NCBI GenBank assembly: GCA_017640265.1
Contig: JAGFVZ010000007.1
Location: 1 to 25,313, forward strand
From: Anoxypelagibacter denitrificans
GTDB taxonomy: Bacteria > Pseudomonadota > Alphaproteobacteria > Pelagibacterales > Pelagibacteraceae
DNA: 25,313 bases
Reading direction: 5' to 3'
In this document: one piece after another, positions 15,900-23,084 of the stretch
Layout of the letters: each line of letters begins with the position of its first letter
How positions within the stretch are numbered: the stretch's first letter is position 1
The notes under the pieces: model-generated
What the model was told of the DNA's origin: nothing
Databases searched by the model: none
Seen by the model: only the letters and a program-made list of their open reading frames with translations
Translations under genes and position numbers: made by a program

Positions 15900-16772
15900 T
15901 CAGTAAGTTCTTTCCAGTATAAAGTTTAATGTTTCGATAAGTTCGTTTGACTTTTTTCCATATTTTTTTAACCTATTTATTAACATTTTTTTTCTTCTAA
16001 AAGCAAATTCTAATGTTTTATTATACCCCAATAAATTAATAAGTGTGGATTTGCCTTTTTTTCTATCTTTATTCACTGGCTTTCCAATATTTTTTTTATT
16101 ACCTTTAATGTCTAAAAGATCATCTGTAATTTGAAATAAAAAACCTATCTCTTCACCTATAAAACTCATTTCATTTTTTACTTTATTGCTCTCTTCCGCA
16201 ATAATAGCGGGAGCTAAACAGCAAAATTTAAACAATTTTCCTGTTTTTTTCTTCTGCATATTTATGATTTTTAAATTATTTATTTTTCTCTTTTCGTAAC
16301 TTAAGTCAAGAAATTGACCTCCGGCAATACCTGTATGGCCAGCACACTCAGCTAATTTTTTTAAAAGCAATAATTTTACATTGGGCTTAATATTATATTT
16401 TTTTTCTGCAATCATTTCGAAAGCAAGCGTTAACAAAGAATTGCCTGCAAGGATAGCTGTTGATTCTCCAAATTTTATGTGAGTTGCTGGCTTCCCTCTT
16501 CTCAATTTATCATTGTCCATACAGGGTAGATCGTCATGAATTAAAGAATAAGAATGAACACATTCCACTGCTCCACAAATATTAATTATTTTATTAAGTT
16601 TTAAATTAAAAATCTTTGCAGTATTTAAAATAATTGCAGACCTAATTTTTTTTCCGCCGGTTAAAATTCCGTATTTCATGGGAATGATAAGGTTGGAATA
16701 TTTCTGATCTTTAAAATATTTTTTTAAAAATCTATCGAGTATTTCTGCATTTTTGACAATTACTTTTAGCAT
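15900..16772 (-). CDS. ispA: Farnesyl/geranyl diphosphate synthase
   Basis: This short-chain prenyl synthase joins DMAPP/GPP with IPP to give farnesyl diphosphate, the primer for the IspB product and for undecaprenyl diphosphate. It has 290 residues. The first Asp-rich motif SLIHDDLPCMDNDKLRRG (76-93) has the two-residue insertion of bacterial type II FPP synthases (DDxxxxD), and the second motif is QITDDLLDIKG (214-224). LTGGKKIRSA (37-46) and HTGIAGGQFLDL (146-157) also match. It lies 14 bases after xseB and 2 before dxs. Product length (C10, C15 or C20) is inferred from family membership. Confidence 0.95.
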   Translation of the reverse strand: MLKVIVKNAEILDRFLKKYFKDQKYSNLIIPMKYGILTGGKKIRSAIILNTAKIFNLKLNKIINICGAVECVHSYSLIHDDLPCMDNDKLRRGKPATHIKFGESTAILAGNSLLTLAFEMIAEKKYNIKPNVKLLLLKKLAECAGHTGIAGGQFLDLSYEKRKINNLKIINMQKKKTGKLFKFCCLAPAIIAEESNKVKNEMSFIGEEIGFLFQITDDLLDIKGNKKNIGKPVNKDRKKGKSTLINLLGYNKTLEFAFRRKKMLINRLKKYGKKSNELIETLNFILERTY

Positions 16773-16786
16773 TTTTATTTTTTAAA

Positions 16787-17002
16787 TTATTTTTCTTTTT
16801 TTGTAGAACGAATTTTGTTAAGCCTTTCCCTAAAAAAGGAGTCAATATAACGATTTAAAGATAAAAGCCTTTCATAATCCTTTGTTGAACTTTCAAGATC
16901 AACATTTTCATTTTCTAATCTCTCAAGAATATCGGCTATTTCTGATTTTGCCTCGTTTAATGATTTACTTTTAATATCAACTGGAATATTTTTCATTTTC
17001 AT
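16787..17002 (-). CDS. xseB: Exodeoxyribonuclease VII small subunit
   Basis: XseB is the small, helical subunit of exonuclease VII, which degrades single-stranded DNA from both ends together with XseA. The 71-residue protein follows the family pattern: IPVDIKSKSLNEAKSEIADI, then LERLENENVDLESSTKDYER, then a lysine/arginine-rich tail. Its position upstream of ispA-dxs is a known proteobacterial arrangement. Either the ATG at 17002 or the one at 16996 (two codons in) could be used. xseA is not in the window. Confidence 0.9.
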   Translation of the reverse strand: MKMKNIPVDIKSKSLNEAKSEIADILERLENENVDLESSTKDYERLLSLNRYIDSFFRERLNKIRSTKKEK

Positions 17003-17008
17003 AAAAAA

Positions 17009-17014
17009 TATAAT
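17009..17014 (+). promoter_or_regulatory. -10 box in the 21-bp xseB/tsaC spacer
   Basis: A consensus TATAAT lies 9 bases before the tsaC ATG, in a divergent spacer of only 21 bp. Its -35 partner would have to lie inside xseB, and no good hexamer is seen there. The tsaC transcript would be leaderless or nearly so. Confidence 0.4.
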
Positions 17015-17023
17015 AATCGTAAT

Positions 17024-17977
17024 ATGAAAAATATCTATTTAAATATATATAAAAATTCACCAAAAAATTTAAATAAAGCAAAAAAATTTTTGAAAAAAAA
17101 CAATATTATTGGAGTTCCCACCGAGACTGTTTATGGTCTAGCGGGAAATGCTTATTCTAATAAGGCGGTCAAAAAGATATATAAATTAAAAAAAAGACCA
17201 AAAAAAAATCCTTTAATCATTCATTACGATAATCTTAAAAAGTTAAAAAAAGATGCTCATATAGATAATAGATTTTTAAAACTTTATAAAAAATTTTCCC
17301 CGGGTCCATTAACTTTTATTTTAAAAAAAAAGAGAGATTCTAAAATATGTCCTTCAGCAAATGCCAATTTAAAGATGATAGCGGTAAGATTTCCAAAGCA
17401 TAAAATTATAAAGAATTTATTGAAAAAATTAAACTTTCCTCTAGCAATACCAAGTGCGAATATATCAACCAAGATCAGTCCGATAAGTGCTCTAGATGTA
17501 ATTGATGAATTCGGAAAAAATATTAATTTTGTTTTAGATGGTGGTAGATCAAAAATTGGATTGGAGTCAACAGTAATAAATTTATGTGGAAATATAAAAA
17601 TAATGAGACCGGGAGCAATAAGCAAAAAAGAAATAGGTAAAACGTTAGGAAAAAATATATCAATTTCAAAGAAAGTAAATAAATTGAACTCTCCTGGTTT
17701 ATTAAAAAAACATTACTCACCTGGTATTCCAATTCGACTTAACTGTAAAAAAGCAGATAATAAGGCTGCATTCATAGTTTTTGGAAAAAAATATAAAAAA
17801 GGTAAGTATATTTTTAACTTAAGTCCCAAGGGTAATTTAAAGGAAGCGGGAAAAAACTTATACAAAATTTTAAGAAAAGTGAAAAATTTAAATTTTAAAA
17901 AAATAAACGTTGTTAAAATTCCAAACCGAGATATAGGAATTGCAATAAATGATAGGCTCAGAAAAGCAGCATACTAG
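17024..17977 (+). CDS. tsaC: L-threonylcarbamoyladenylate synthase (Sua5/YrdC type)
   Basis: TsaC/Sua5 makes threonylcarbamoyl-AMP from threonine, bicarbonate and ATP, the donor for t6A at position 37 of ANN-decoding tRNAs. The YrdC core is plain: IIGVPTETVYGLAGNAYSN (28-46), the KRPKKNPLIIHY substrate-binding block (57-68), FSPGPLTFILK, IAVRFPKHK and LAIPSANIST. The 317-residue length and the linker SPGLLKKHYSPGIPIRLN show the long Sua5 form with an extra C-terminal domain, rather than short TsaC. It leads a run of five close-packed plus-strand genes, and its TAG is followed immediately by the ATG of the ABC ATPase. Confidence 0.94.
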   Translation: MKNIYLNIYKNSPKNLNKAKKFLKKNNIIGVPTETVYGLAGNAYSNKAVKKIYKLKKRPKKNPLIIHYDNLKKLKKDAHIDNRFLKLYKKFSPGPLTFILKKKRDSKICPSANANLKMIAVRFPKHKIIKNLLKKLNFPLAIPSANISTKISPISALDVIDEFGKNINFVLDGGRSKIGLESTVINLCGNIKIMRPGAISKKEIGKTLGKNISISKKVNKLNSPGLLKKHYSPGIPIRLNCKKADNKAAFIVFGKKYKKGKYIFNLSPKGNLKEAGKNLYKILRKVKNLNFKKINVVKIPNRDIGIAINDRLRKAAY

Positions 17978-18712
17978 ATGTTTATTCAGGTAGAAAATCT
18001 TACAAAAAAATTTAAAAACAGTTTAGCTGTTAATAAAATTAATTTTAGCATTGGAAAAAATAAAACAGTTGGTTTGTTGGGGCCAAATGGATGCGGTAAA
18101 ACTACTACCATTGGAATGATGCTTGGTTTAATAAAACCTTCGGCTGGAAAAATAATCATAGATAACAAAAATTTAGAAAAAACAGATAGGATTAGTCTTT
18201 TGAATAAAATGAATTTTGCTTCTCCTTATGTTGAATTACCTAAAAGATTAACTGTAAAGCAAAATTTGGAAATCTATGGAAGGCTATACGGTGTAAAAAA
18301 TTTAGATGATAAAATAAAAGAAGTATCAGAAGAGCTAAATCTAAAAATTTTTTTAAGCAAAAAAACTGGAGAGCTATCGTCTGGCCAAAAAAATAGAGTC
18401 TCATTAGCAAAATCTCTAATAAATGAACCTGAAATTCTTTTCCTAGACGAACCAACGGCAAGCTTAGATCCAGACATTGGAGACTATATAAGAAGCTATA
18501 TTCAATCCTATAAAACAAAAAACAAAATCACAATTTTTCTTGCATCTCATAACATGGCTGAAGTCGAAAGACTCTGTGATAGCATTATCATGATGAAGAA
18601 TGGTAAAATTATTGATCGAGGAACCTGTGAGGAAATAATCAAAAAACATGGAAGAAATAATTTAGAGGAAACATTTTTAAAGTTAGCCAGGAGTAAAGAT
18701 GAGGTTTCATAA
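17978..18712 (+). CDS. ABC-2 type transporter ATP-binding protein
   Basis: This 244-residue ATPase powers the permease encoded by the next gene. It has Walker A GPNGCGKTTT (35-44), signature LSSGQ (133-137), Walker B ILFLDE (153-158) with the D-loop SLDPD, and the H-loop His191 in LASHNM. The Q-loop segment reads NFASPYVELPKRLTV, so the usual Gln is replaced; this is a variation seen in some exporter-type ATPases. With a single-domain ABC-2 permease the complex would be two ATPases plus two permeases, and the family usually exports polysaccharides, lipids or drugs. The cargo is unknown. It abuts tsaC without spacer and overlaps the permease gene by 14 bp. Confidence 0.92.
   Translation: MFIQVENLTKKFKNSLAVNKINFSIGKNKTVGLLGPNGCGKTTTIGMMLGLIKPSAGKIIIDNKNLEKTDRISLLNKMNFASPYVELPKRLTVKQNLEIYGRLYGVKNLDDKIKEVSEELNLKIFLSKKTGELSSGQKNRVSLAKSLINEPEILFLDEPTASLDPDIGDYIRSYIQSYKTKNKITIFLASHNMAEVERLCDSIIMMKNGKIIDRGTCEEIIKKHGRNNLEETFLKLARSKDEVS
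18689..18693 (+). promoter_or_regulatory. Shine-Dalgarno (AGGAG) for the ABC-2 permease
   Basis: AGGAG lies 5 bases before the ATG at 18699, inside the coding end of the ATPase gene. It is one of the few strong ribosome-binding sites in the window. It supports the overlapping start of the permease and independent initiation there. Confidence 0.7.
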
Positions 18713-19490
18713 AATTTACGCACTAAGTCTTAGGCATATCTATTTAATATGCAGTTCGTTTCCTAGAATAATAGATTTAATTTATTGGCCCACAGTGCAA
18801 ATTTTCTTATGGGGTTTTATATCAAAGTTTTTTACTCTTAATTCTACCTACTATAGCAACACTGTAGGAATAATTTTAACTGCAGCGATTTTGTATGATT
18901 TCTTATTTAGGGCAAGCATTAGTTATAACATGATGTTTTTAGAAGAAATTTGGAGTAGAAATTTTACAAATTTATTTATCGCCCCTATCAAAATAAGTGA
19001 AATTATCGCATCTTTAACTCTGACCGCAATCTTTAGAACACTTATAGGATTGATACCCGCAACGATTTTGGCCATACCTTTGTTTGGAGTTTCTGTATTT
19101 AAACTTGGTATTCCTTTATTATTTTTGTTGCTGAGTTTATATATCTTTGGAATTACTCTTGGGGTGCTAGTAACTTCAGGTCTATTAAGATTTGGTCCTG
19201 CTTTTGAAAGTGTTGCTTGGGCAAGTTTATTTTTTTTAGCACCACTAGGATGTATTTATTATCCAATAGAAATATTACCCCATTCCCTTCAATTAATTGC
19301 CAAGGCGTTACCATTAGTTCACATTTTTGAAGAAATGCGTAACATTTTGTTAAATAATAGCGTCAGTTGGTTCCAAATAATTAAATCAATTTCAATTTCC
19401 ATAATGTATTTTGTTTTTGGAGTGATAGTTTTTTACCTATCTTATTTTGGTGCCAAAGTCAGAGGTACACTAATTAATATGGGTGAGTAA
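18699..19490 (+). CDS. ABC-2 type transporter permease
   Basis: This 263-residue membrane protein has about six hydrophobic spans (roughly 26-44, 54-71, 103-128, 135-160, 170-190, 228-250) in the arrangement of the ABC-2 exporter family, with a short N-terminal cytoplasmic helix. It most resembles the NodJ/KpsM-like or drug-exporter branch by pattern, but no cargo-specific motif is seen. Its gene overlaps the ATPase gene by 14 bp and has a strong ribosome-binding site, so the two are one exporter. A putative oxygenase gene starts 5 bases after its stop. The export of a glycan or lipid finished by the two downstream enzymes is only an inference from context. Confidence 0.88.
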   Translation: MRFHKIYALSLRHIYLICSSFPRIIDLIYWPTVQIFLWGFISKFFTLNSTYYSNTVGIILTAAILYDFLFRASISYNMMFLEEIWSRNFTNLFIAPIKISEIIASLTLTAIFRTLIGLIPATILAIPLFGVSVFKLGIPLLFLLLSLYIFGITLGVLVTSGLLRFGPAFESVAWASLFFLAPLGCIYYPIEILPHSLQLIAKALPLVHIFEEMRNILLNNSVSWFQIIKSISISIMYFVFGVIVFYLSYFGAKVRGTLINMGE

Positions 19491-19495
19491 TAAAT

Positions 19496-20203
19496 ATGCA
19501 TAAAAAAATTGAAGAAATAAAAAAACTTGAGCGTTTTCCTAGAGTCGTTAAAAATTTGTACAGTAAAGAAGAGATTGAAGAATTTTTAAATTTGTATGAA
19601 GCTCTACCTACTACAACTTACAATAAAAAACAAAATGTTATTAAAAAAAGATGGTTGCAAGGCTATAACGATAAATTAGAAAAATTATTTTGCGAAAGAT
19701 TAAAGAATGAAATTGGAGACTTTAAAATGGATAATCTCCAGGCAGACGATGGAAAAGACGTTTATGGTCTTCTTCAAAAAAGTTATGCTCCCATTGGTTT
19801 GCATGTCGATTCGGGTTTTAATTTTGAAAACCAAATATACAGACAGAGTTTAATTCCTTTAACTCCTGTTGGCAGCACAGTTATTTTTAAAAATAGATTC
19901 TACGGAAATTCAACAACTTTTACATTAGATCCAGTGGAACTTGAGAAAAAAAATTTATCTTATGGACAAAATAAAAGATCTTCGGCACATTTAAACATGT
20001 ATGACAAAAAACCTTTTGATAGAAAAATGCATGAAAAATATTTGACTCATGAAAAGATAGAAAACTTGGCAGGTTTAGAAGTAGAATTTGTTTACGAATG
20101 GGAATTGGGTTCTATGCTGATTTTTGATAGAACACATTTACATTGCTCCTCTTCAAAAATCGAGGGAGCAAAAATTGGTTTGGCTACTTTCACAAAAAAA
20201 TAA
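19496..20203 (+). CDS. Putative Fe(II)/2-oxoglutarate-dependent oxygenase
   Basis: I do not recognise a named family, but the 235-residue protein has the layout of a double-stranded beta-helix oxygenase. HVD at 103-105 (GLHVDSG) gives an HxD pair, a strand with PVGSTVIFKNRF (124-135) follows, and the C-terminal segment ELGSMLIFDRTHLHCSSS (203-220) offers the distal His (214 or 216). Lys226 sits where a 2-oxoglutarate-binding Arg or Lys is expected. Such enzymes hydroxylate or otherwise oxidise small molecules, lipids or sugars. It lies 5 bases after the permease stop and 6 before a GT17 glycosyltransferase, so it is probably cotranscribed with both. Substrate is unknown, and the catalytic residues are read by eye. 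Confidence 0.6.
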   Translation: MHKKIEEIKKLERFPRVVKNLYSKEEIEEFLNLYEALPTTTYNKKQNVIKKRWLQGYNDKLEKLFCERLKNEIGDFKMDNLQADDGKDVYGLLQKSYAPIGLHVDSGFNFENQIYRQSLIPLTPVGSTVIFKNRFYGNSTTFTLDPVELEKKNLSYGQNKRSSAHLNMYDKKPFDRKMHEKYLTHEKIENLAGLEVEFVYEWELGSMLIFDRTHLHCSSSKIEGAKIGLATFTKK

Positions 20204-20209
20204 TTTATT

Positions 20210-21016
20210 ATGGTCATTTTTGATTGTTTTCAGTACTTTAATGAGGAGCATATAGCCGACCTAAGATTTAATGTTCTAGATGAATTTGTAGATTCTTTTG
20301 TAATAGTTGAATCCACAATTAATCATCAAGGAAAACCAAAAAAATTACATTTTGATATAAATAAATACAAAAAATTTAAAGATAAAATTATTTATATTGT
20401 AGTTGATGATACACCAGAAGATATAAAAAAACCTCATGTCGGAGGAGAGTCTTTAGTAGAACAGCATCAAAGAAACTCAATTCAAAAGGGTTTAAAAAAT
20501 TGTCATGATAATGATTTAGTTATTTTGTCTGATGTAGATGAAATACCAGATCTAAATAAGTTGAATCTTTTTGATAAAAATAAATATGCAGTTTTTTCTC
20601 AAAAAATGTTTATGTACAAACTTAACCTTCTAAATTTAAATGAAAATAATTGGCACGGTTCTAAAATTTGTTTAAAAAAGAATCTTAAATCTCCCCAATG
20701 GCTAAGAAATTTAAAATTTAAAAAATATCCATTTTGGAGAATTGATAAACCAAAAAATCTACAAATAATTAAAGATGGAGGCTGGCATTTTGCATATCTA
20801 CAAAACCCTGGAAATATCTCTAAAAAAATAAGATCTTTTGCTCATGGAGAATTCAACAGGGATGATATTGTTAACGAGGAAAACATACGATTAAAAATTG
20901 AAAAAAATGAAGATATTTTTGGAAGAGGATATAGAATTAAAAGGATTGAAATAGATGAAAGTTTTCCAAAATATGTTCTTGATAACAAGGAAAAACTAAA
21001 AGAATGGATTGTTTAA
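20210..21016 (+). CDS. Glycosyltransferase family 17 (GT17) protein
   Basis: The 268-residue protein matches the GT17 family, best known from the eukaryotic beta-1,4-mannosyl-glycoprotein GlcNAc transferase (MGAT3). Family-like features are the start IFDCFQYFNEEHIADLRFNV (3-22), VDSFVIVESTINHQGKPK (27-44), the metal-binding ILSDVDEIPD (105-114, DxD at 108-110) and GGWHFAYLQNPGNISKKI further on. Bacterial members are mostly uncharacterised, and donor and acceptor are unknown. There is no signal or membrane segment, so it should act on the cytosolic face. It is the last gene of the tsaC-ABC-oxygenase run and ends 56 bases from tRNA-Arg. Confidence 0.82.
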   Translation: MVIFDCFQYFNEEHIADLRFNVLDEFVDSFVIVESTINHQGKPKKLHFDINKYKKFKDKIIYIVVDDTPEDIKKPHVGGESLVEQHQRNSIQKGLKNCHDNDLVILSDVDEIPDLNKLNLFDKNKYAVFSQKMFMYKLNLLNLNENNWHGSKICLKKNLKSPQWLRNLKFKKYPFWRIDKPKNLQIIKDGGWHFAYLQNPGNISKKIRSFAHGEFNRDDIVNEENIRLKIEKNEDIFGRGYRIKRIEIDESFPKYVLDNKEKLKEWIV

Positions 21017-21046
21017 AATAAAACTCTTCATAAATCAAAGGGAATA

Positions 21047-21068
21047 AATTAATATGTTAATTATTTTT
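21047..21068 (+). terminator. A/T-only hairpin after the GT17 gene
   Basis: AATTAA-TATG-TTAATT (21047-21062) is followed by A and five T's. It has the layout of an intrinsic terminator for the plus-strand run ending at 21016, but it has no GC pairs and is weak. It could also end the convergent tRNA-Arg transcript. Confidence 0.3.
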
Positions 21069-21072
21069 GTGT

Positions 21073-21149
21073 TGGCGCGCTCGCAGGGATTCGAACCCCG
21101 ACTCTCCAAGTCCGTAGCTTGGCGCCTTATCCAATTGGGCTACGAGCGC
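21073..21149 (-). tRNA. tRNA-Arg (anticodon ACG)
   Basis: The minus strand gives a 77-nt tRNA with encoded CCA (21075-21073). The acceptor stem GCGCTCG pairs with CGAGCGC, and the discriminator is G. The anticodon stem CCAAG/CTTGG holds the loop CTACGGA, giving anticodon ACG, which is normally edited to ICG by TadA and reads CGU/CGC/CGA. The T-loop is TTCGAAT. Its 3' end faces the GT17 gene and it is divergent from rluD. Confidence 0.95.
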
Positions 21150-21172
21150 ATACAATGGTTTTAAATTATTCA

Positions 21173-22153
21173 ATGAATAAAACAATAACATTTTTAGCTA
21201 AAGACATTAATAGTAATCTCAGATTAGATAAATGTCTAACAAGTAAGTTCAAAACATTTACAAGGTCAAGAATCAAAAAAATTATACTTTCAAAAAATGT
21301 TAGGGTTAACAATAAAACTACTTTATCACCATCCCAGAAAATAAAATTAAATGATTTTATTGAGGTATCGTTTTATGAAAATAAAATTGATCATATCAAA
21401 CCAAAACAAATGGATATTGACATTGTGTATGAAGATGAAGAGATAATTATTGTAAACAAACCTAGCGGTTTAATAGTTCATCCTGGCGCAGGAAATAAAG
21501 AAAACACTTTAGTAAACGGTCTATTACACTTATACAAAAATAATTTATCTACTCTTAATGGTCCTGTTAGACCCGGCATTATTCATAGAATTGACAAAGA
21601 AACTAGTGGACTATTAGTTGTAGCAAAAAATAATTTTTCACATGCAAGTTTATCAAAGCAATTTAGTGATCACAGTATAAAAAGGAAATACCTAGCATTA
21701 CTCTGGGGAGTAATTAGACCGCTTAATGGAAAAATTGTAACTCTTCTATCTAGAAGTAAAAAAAATAGAAAACTCATGTCTGTTAGTGAAATATCTGGAA
21801 AAAAAGCTATTACAAACTACAAAACTTTAAAAGTTTTTTATAATAAAGAAATACCAAAAATTAGTTTGGTGGAGTGTATTTTAGAAACAGGAAGAACCCA
21901 TCAGATAAGAGTTCATTTTTCATATAAAGGTAACTCATTAATTGGAGATAAAACATATGGAAGAAAAAAATTACAATTTAAAAAAATTAATAAAAAATTC
22001 CAGAAAATTCTTGCTGATTTTGATAGGCAGGCTTTGCACGCAAAAAGTTTGGGATTTTTTCATCCAACAAAAAATACTTTTGTTAGTTTTGACTCAAAAT
22101 TACCTCAAGATTTCAAAAAAATGCTAGATTTTCTTGAAAAATTTGGCAATTGA
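21173..22153 (+). CDS. rluD: Ribosomal large subunit pseudouridine synthase (RluD type)
   Basis: RluD-type enzymes convert uridines of 23S rRNA helix 69 (1911, 1915 and 1917 in E. coli numbering) to pseudouridine. An S4 RNA-binding domain is seen at about 14-70 (LRLDKCLTSKFKTFTRSRIK). The RluA-type catalytic domain has VNKPSGLIVHPGAG (94-107), GIIHRIDKETSGLLVV (135-150, catalytic Asp141) and ETGRTHQIRVHFSYKG. The open frame reaches back to 21119, but that part lies inside the tRNA-Arg gene, so it is not the start. Of the remaining ATGs (21155, 21173) the second gives 326 residues and the usual family N-terminus. RluC or another RluA-family member cannot be excluded. Confidence 0.9.
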   Translation: MNKTITFLAKDINSNLRLDKCLTSKFKTFTRSRIKKIILSKNVRVNNKTTLSPSQKIKLNDFIEVSFYENKIDHIKPKQMDIDIVYEDEEIIIVNKPSGLIVHPGAGNKENTLVNGLLHLYKNNLSTLNGPVRPGIIHRIDKETSGLLVVAKNNFSHASLSKQFSDHSIKRKYLALLWGVIRPLNGKIVTLLSRSKKNRKLMSVSEISGKKAITNYKTLKVFYNKEIPKISLVECILETGRTHQIRVHFSYKGNSLIGDKTYGRKKLQFKKINKKFQKILADFDRQALHAKSLGFFHPTKNTFVSFDSKLPQDFKKMLDFLEKFGN

Positions 22154-22184
22154 ATAATTTTAGTTTAGAAATATATATAAACAA

Positions 22185-23084
22185 ATGAGTGCAAAATCTG
22201 GAATTTCAAATTTACCTGTTTTAACAGGCGAAAGTGGTTTGTCTTTATACCTGACCCAAATAAAAAAATTTCCAATGTTGGATGCTGAAGAAGAATATAT
22301 GCTTGCAAAAAATTGGAGGGAAAGAGGAAGTTTAAAGTCAGCACATAAGCTTGTAACTAGTCACTTGCGATTAGTAGCTAAAATTGCGATGGGTTATAGA
22401 GGTTATGGCTTACCAGTTAGCGAATTAATTTCCGAGGGCAATATTGGCTTGATGCAAGCTGTGAAAAAATTTGATCCTGATAAAGGCTTTAGGTTGGCAA
22501 CATATGCTATGTGGTGGATAAAAGCAGGAATACAGGAATATGTTCTTAGATCTTGGAGCCTTGTAAAAATAGGAACTACTGCGGCACAAAAAAAATTATT
22601 TTTTAATTTAAAAAAATTAAAACAGCAGATTGCTCCTCGCCAAGAGGGTGATTTAAAAAATGAACAGGTAGAGGAGATATCAGACAGACTCGGTGTAAAA
22701 TCAGAAGAGGTTGTTTCAATGAATCGCAGAATGATGGGTAATGAAAAATCTCTAAACGAGCCAATAAAATCAGGTGAAAAAAGTGAGTGGCAGGATTGGG
22801 TAGTAGATAAAAATTTAGATCAAGAGCTTTTAATTTCACAAAAACAAGAATTAGATGAAAAAAAATCCTTATTATATGAGGCGATGAAAGTTTTAAATGA
22901 AAGAGAAAAAAAAATTATTGAAGAAAGAAAGTTGGCAGATGAGCCTAAAACTTTAGAAGAGCTAAGTAAAAAATATAAAATTAGTAGAGAAAGAGTCAGG
23001 CAAATAGAAATTAAAGCATTCGAAAAACTTCAAAAATCAATGCTTAATTCATCAAGATCAAAAAATCTTCTACCAAAAAACTAA
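22185..23084 (+). CDS. rpoH: RNA polymerase sigma-32 (heat-shock sigma factor)
   Basis: RpoH directs RNA polymerase to heat-shock promoters. The 299-residue protein has sigma region 1.2 (LSLYLTQIKKFPMLDAEEEY), region 2 with SEGNIGLMQAVKKFDPDKGF and LATYAMWWIKAGIQEYVL, the RpoH box (QKKLFFNLKKLK), which is specific to sigma-32 proteins, and region 4.2 (SKKYKISRERVRQIEIKAFE). No region 1.1 or long insert is present, so it is not RpoD. It begins 31 bases after rluD on the same strand and ends in a 4-bp overlap with the convergent purA. No obvious thermosensor hairpin is seen in the short leader. Confidence 0.96.
   Translation: MSAKSGISNLPVLTGESGLSLYLTQIKKFPMLDAEEEYMLAKNWRERGSLKSAHKLVTSHLRLVAKIAMGYRGYGLPVSELISEGNIGLMQAVKKFDPDKGFRLATYAMWWIKAGIQEYVLRSWSLVKIGTTAAQKKLFFNLKKLKQQIAPRQEGDLKNEQVEEISDRLGVKSEEVVSMNRRMMGNEKSLNEPIKSGEKSEWQDWVVDKNLDQELLISQKQELDEKKSLLYEAMKVLNEREKKIIEERKLADEPKTLEELSKKYKISRERVRQIEIKAFEKLQKSMLNSSRSKNLLPKN

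Noticed and set aside
17284..18649. Minus-strand open frames opposite tsaC and the ABC ATPase
   Set aside because: Both sense genes are full length with clear motifs, and the antisense products are low-complexity hydrophobic shadows.
21073..21095. Attachment-site repeat of the tRNA-Arg 3' end
   Set aside because: I looked for a second copy of the 3' end around 17970-19500 and saw none, and no integrase is present.
21119..21172. N-terminal extension of rluD
   Set aside because: The first 12 codons would be read from the tRNA-Arg gene, and the family N-terminus begins at or near the ATG at 21173.
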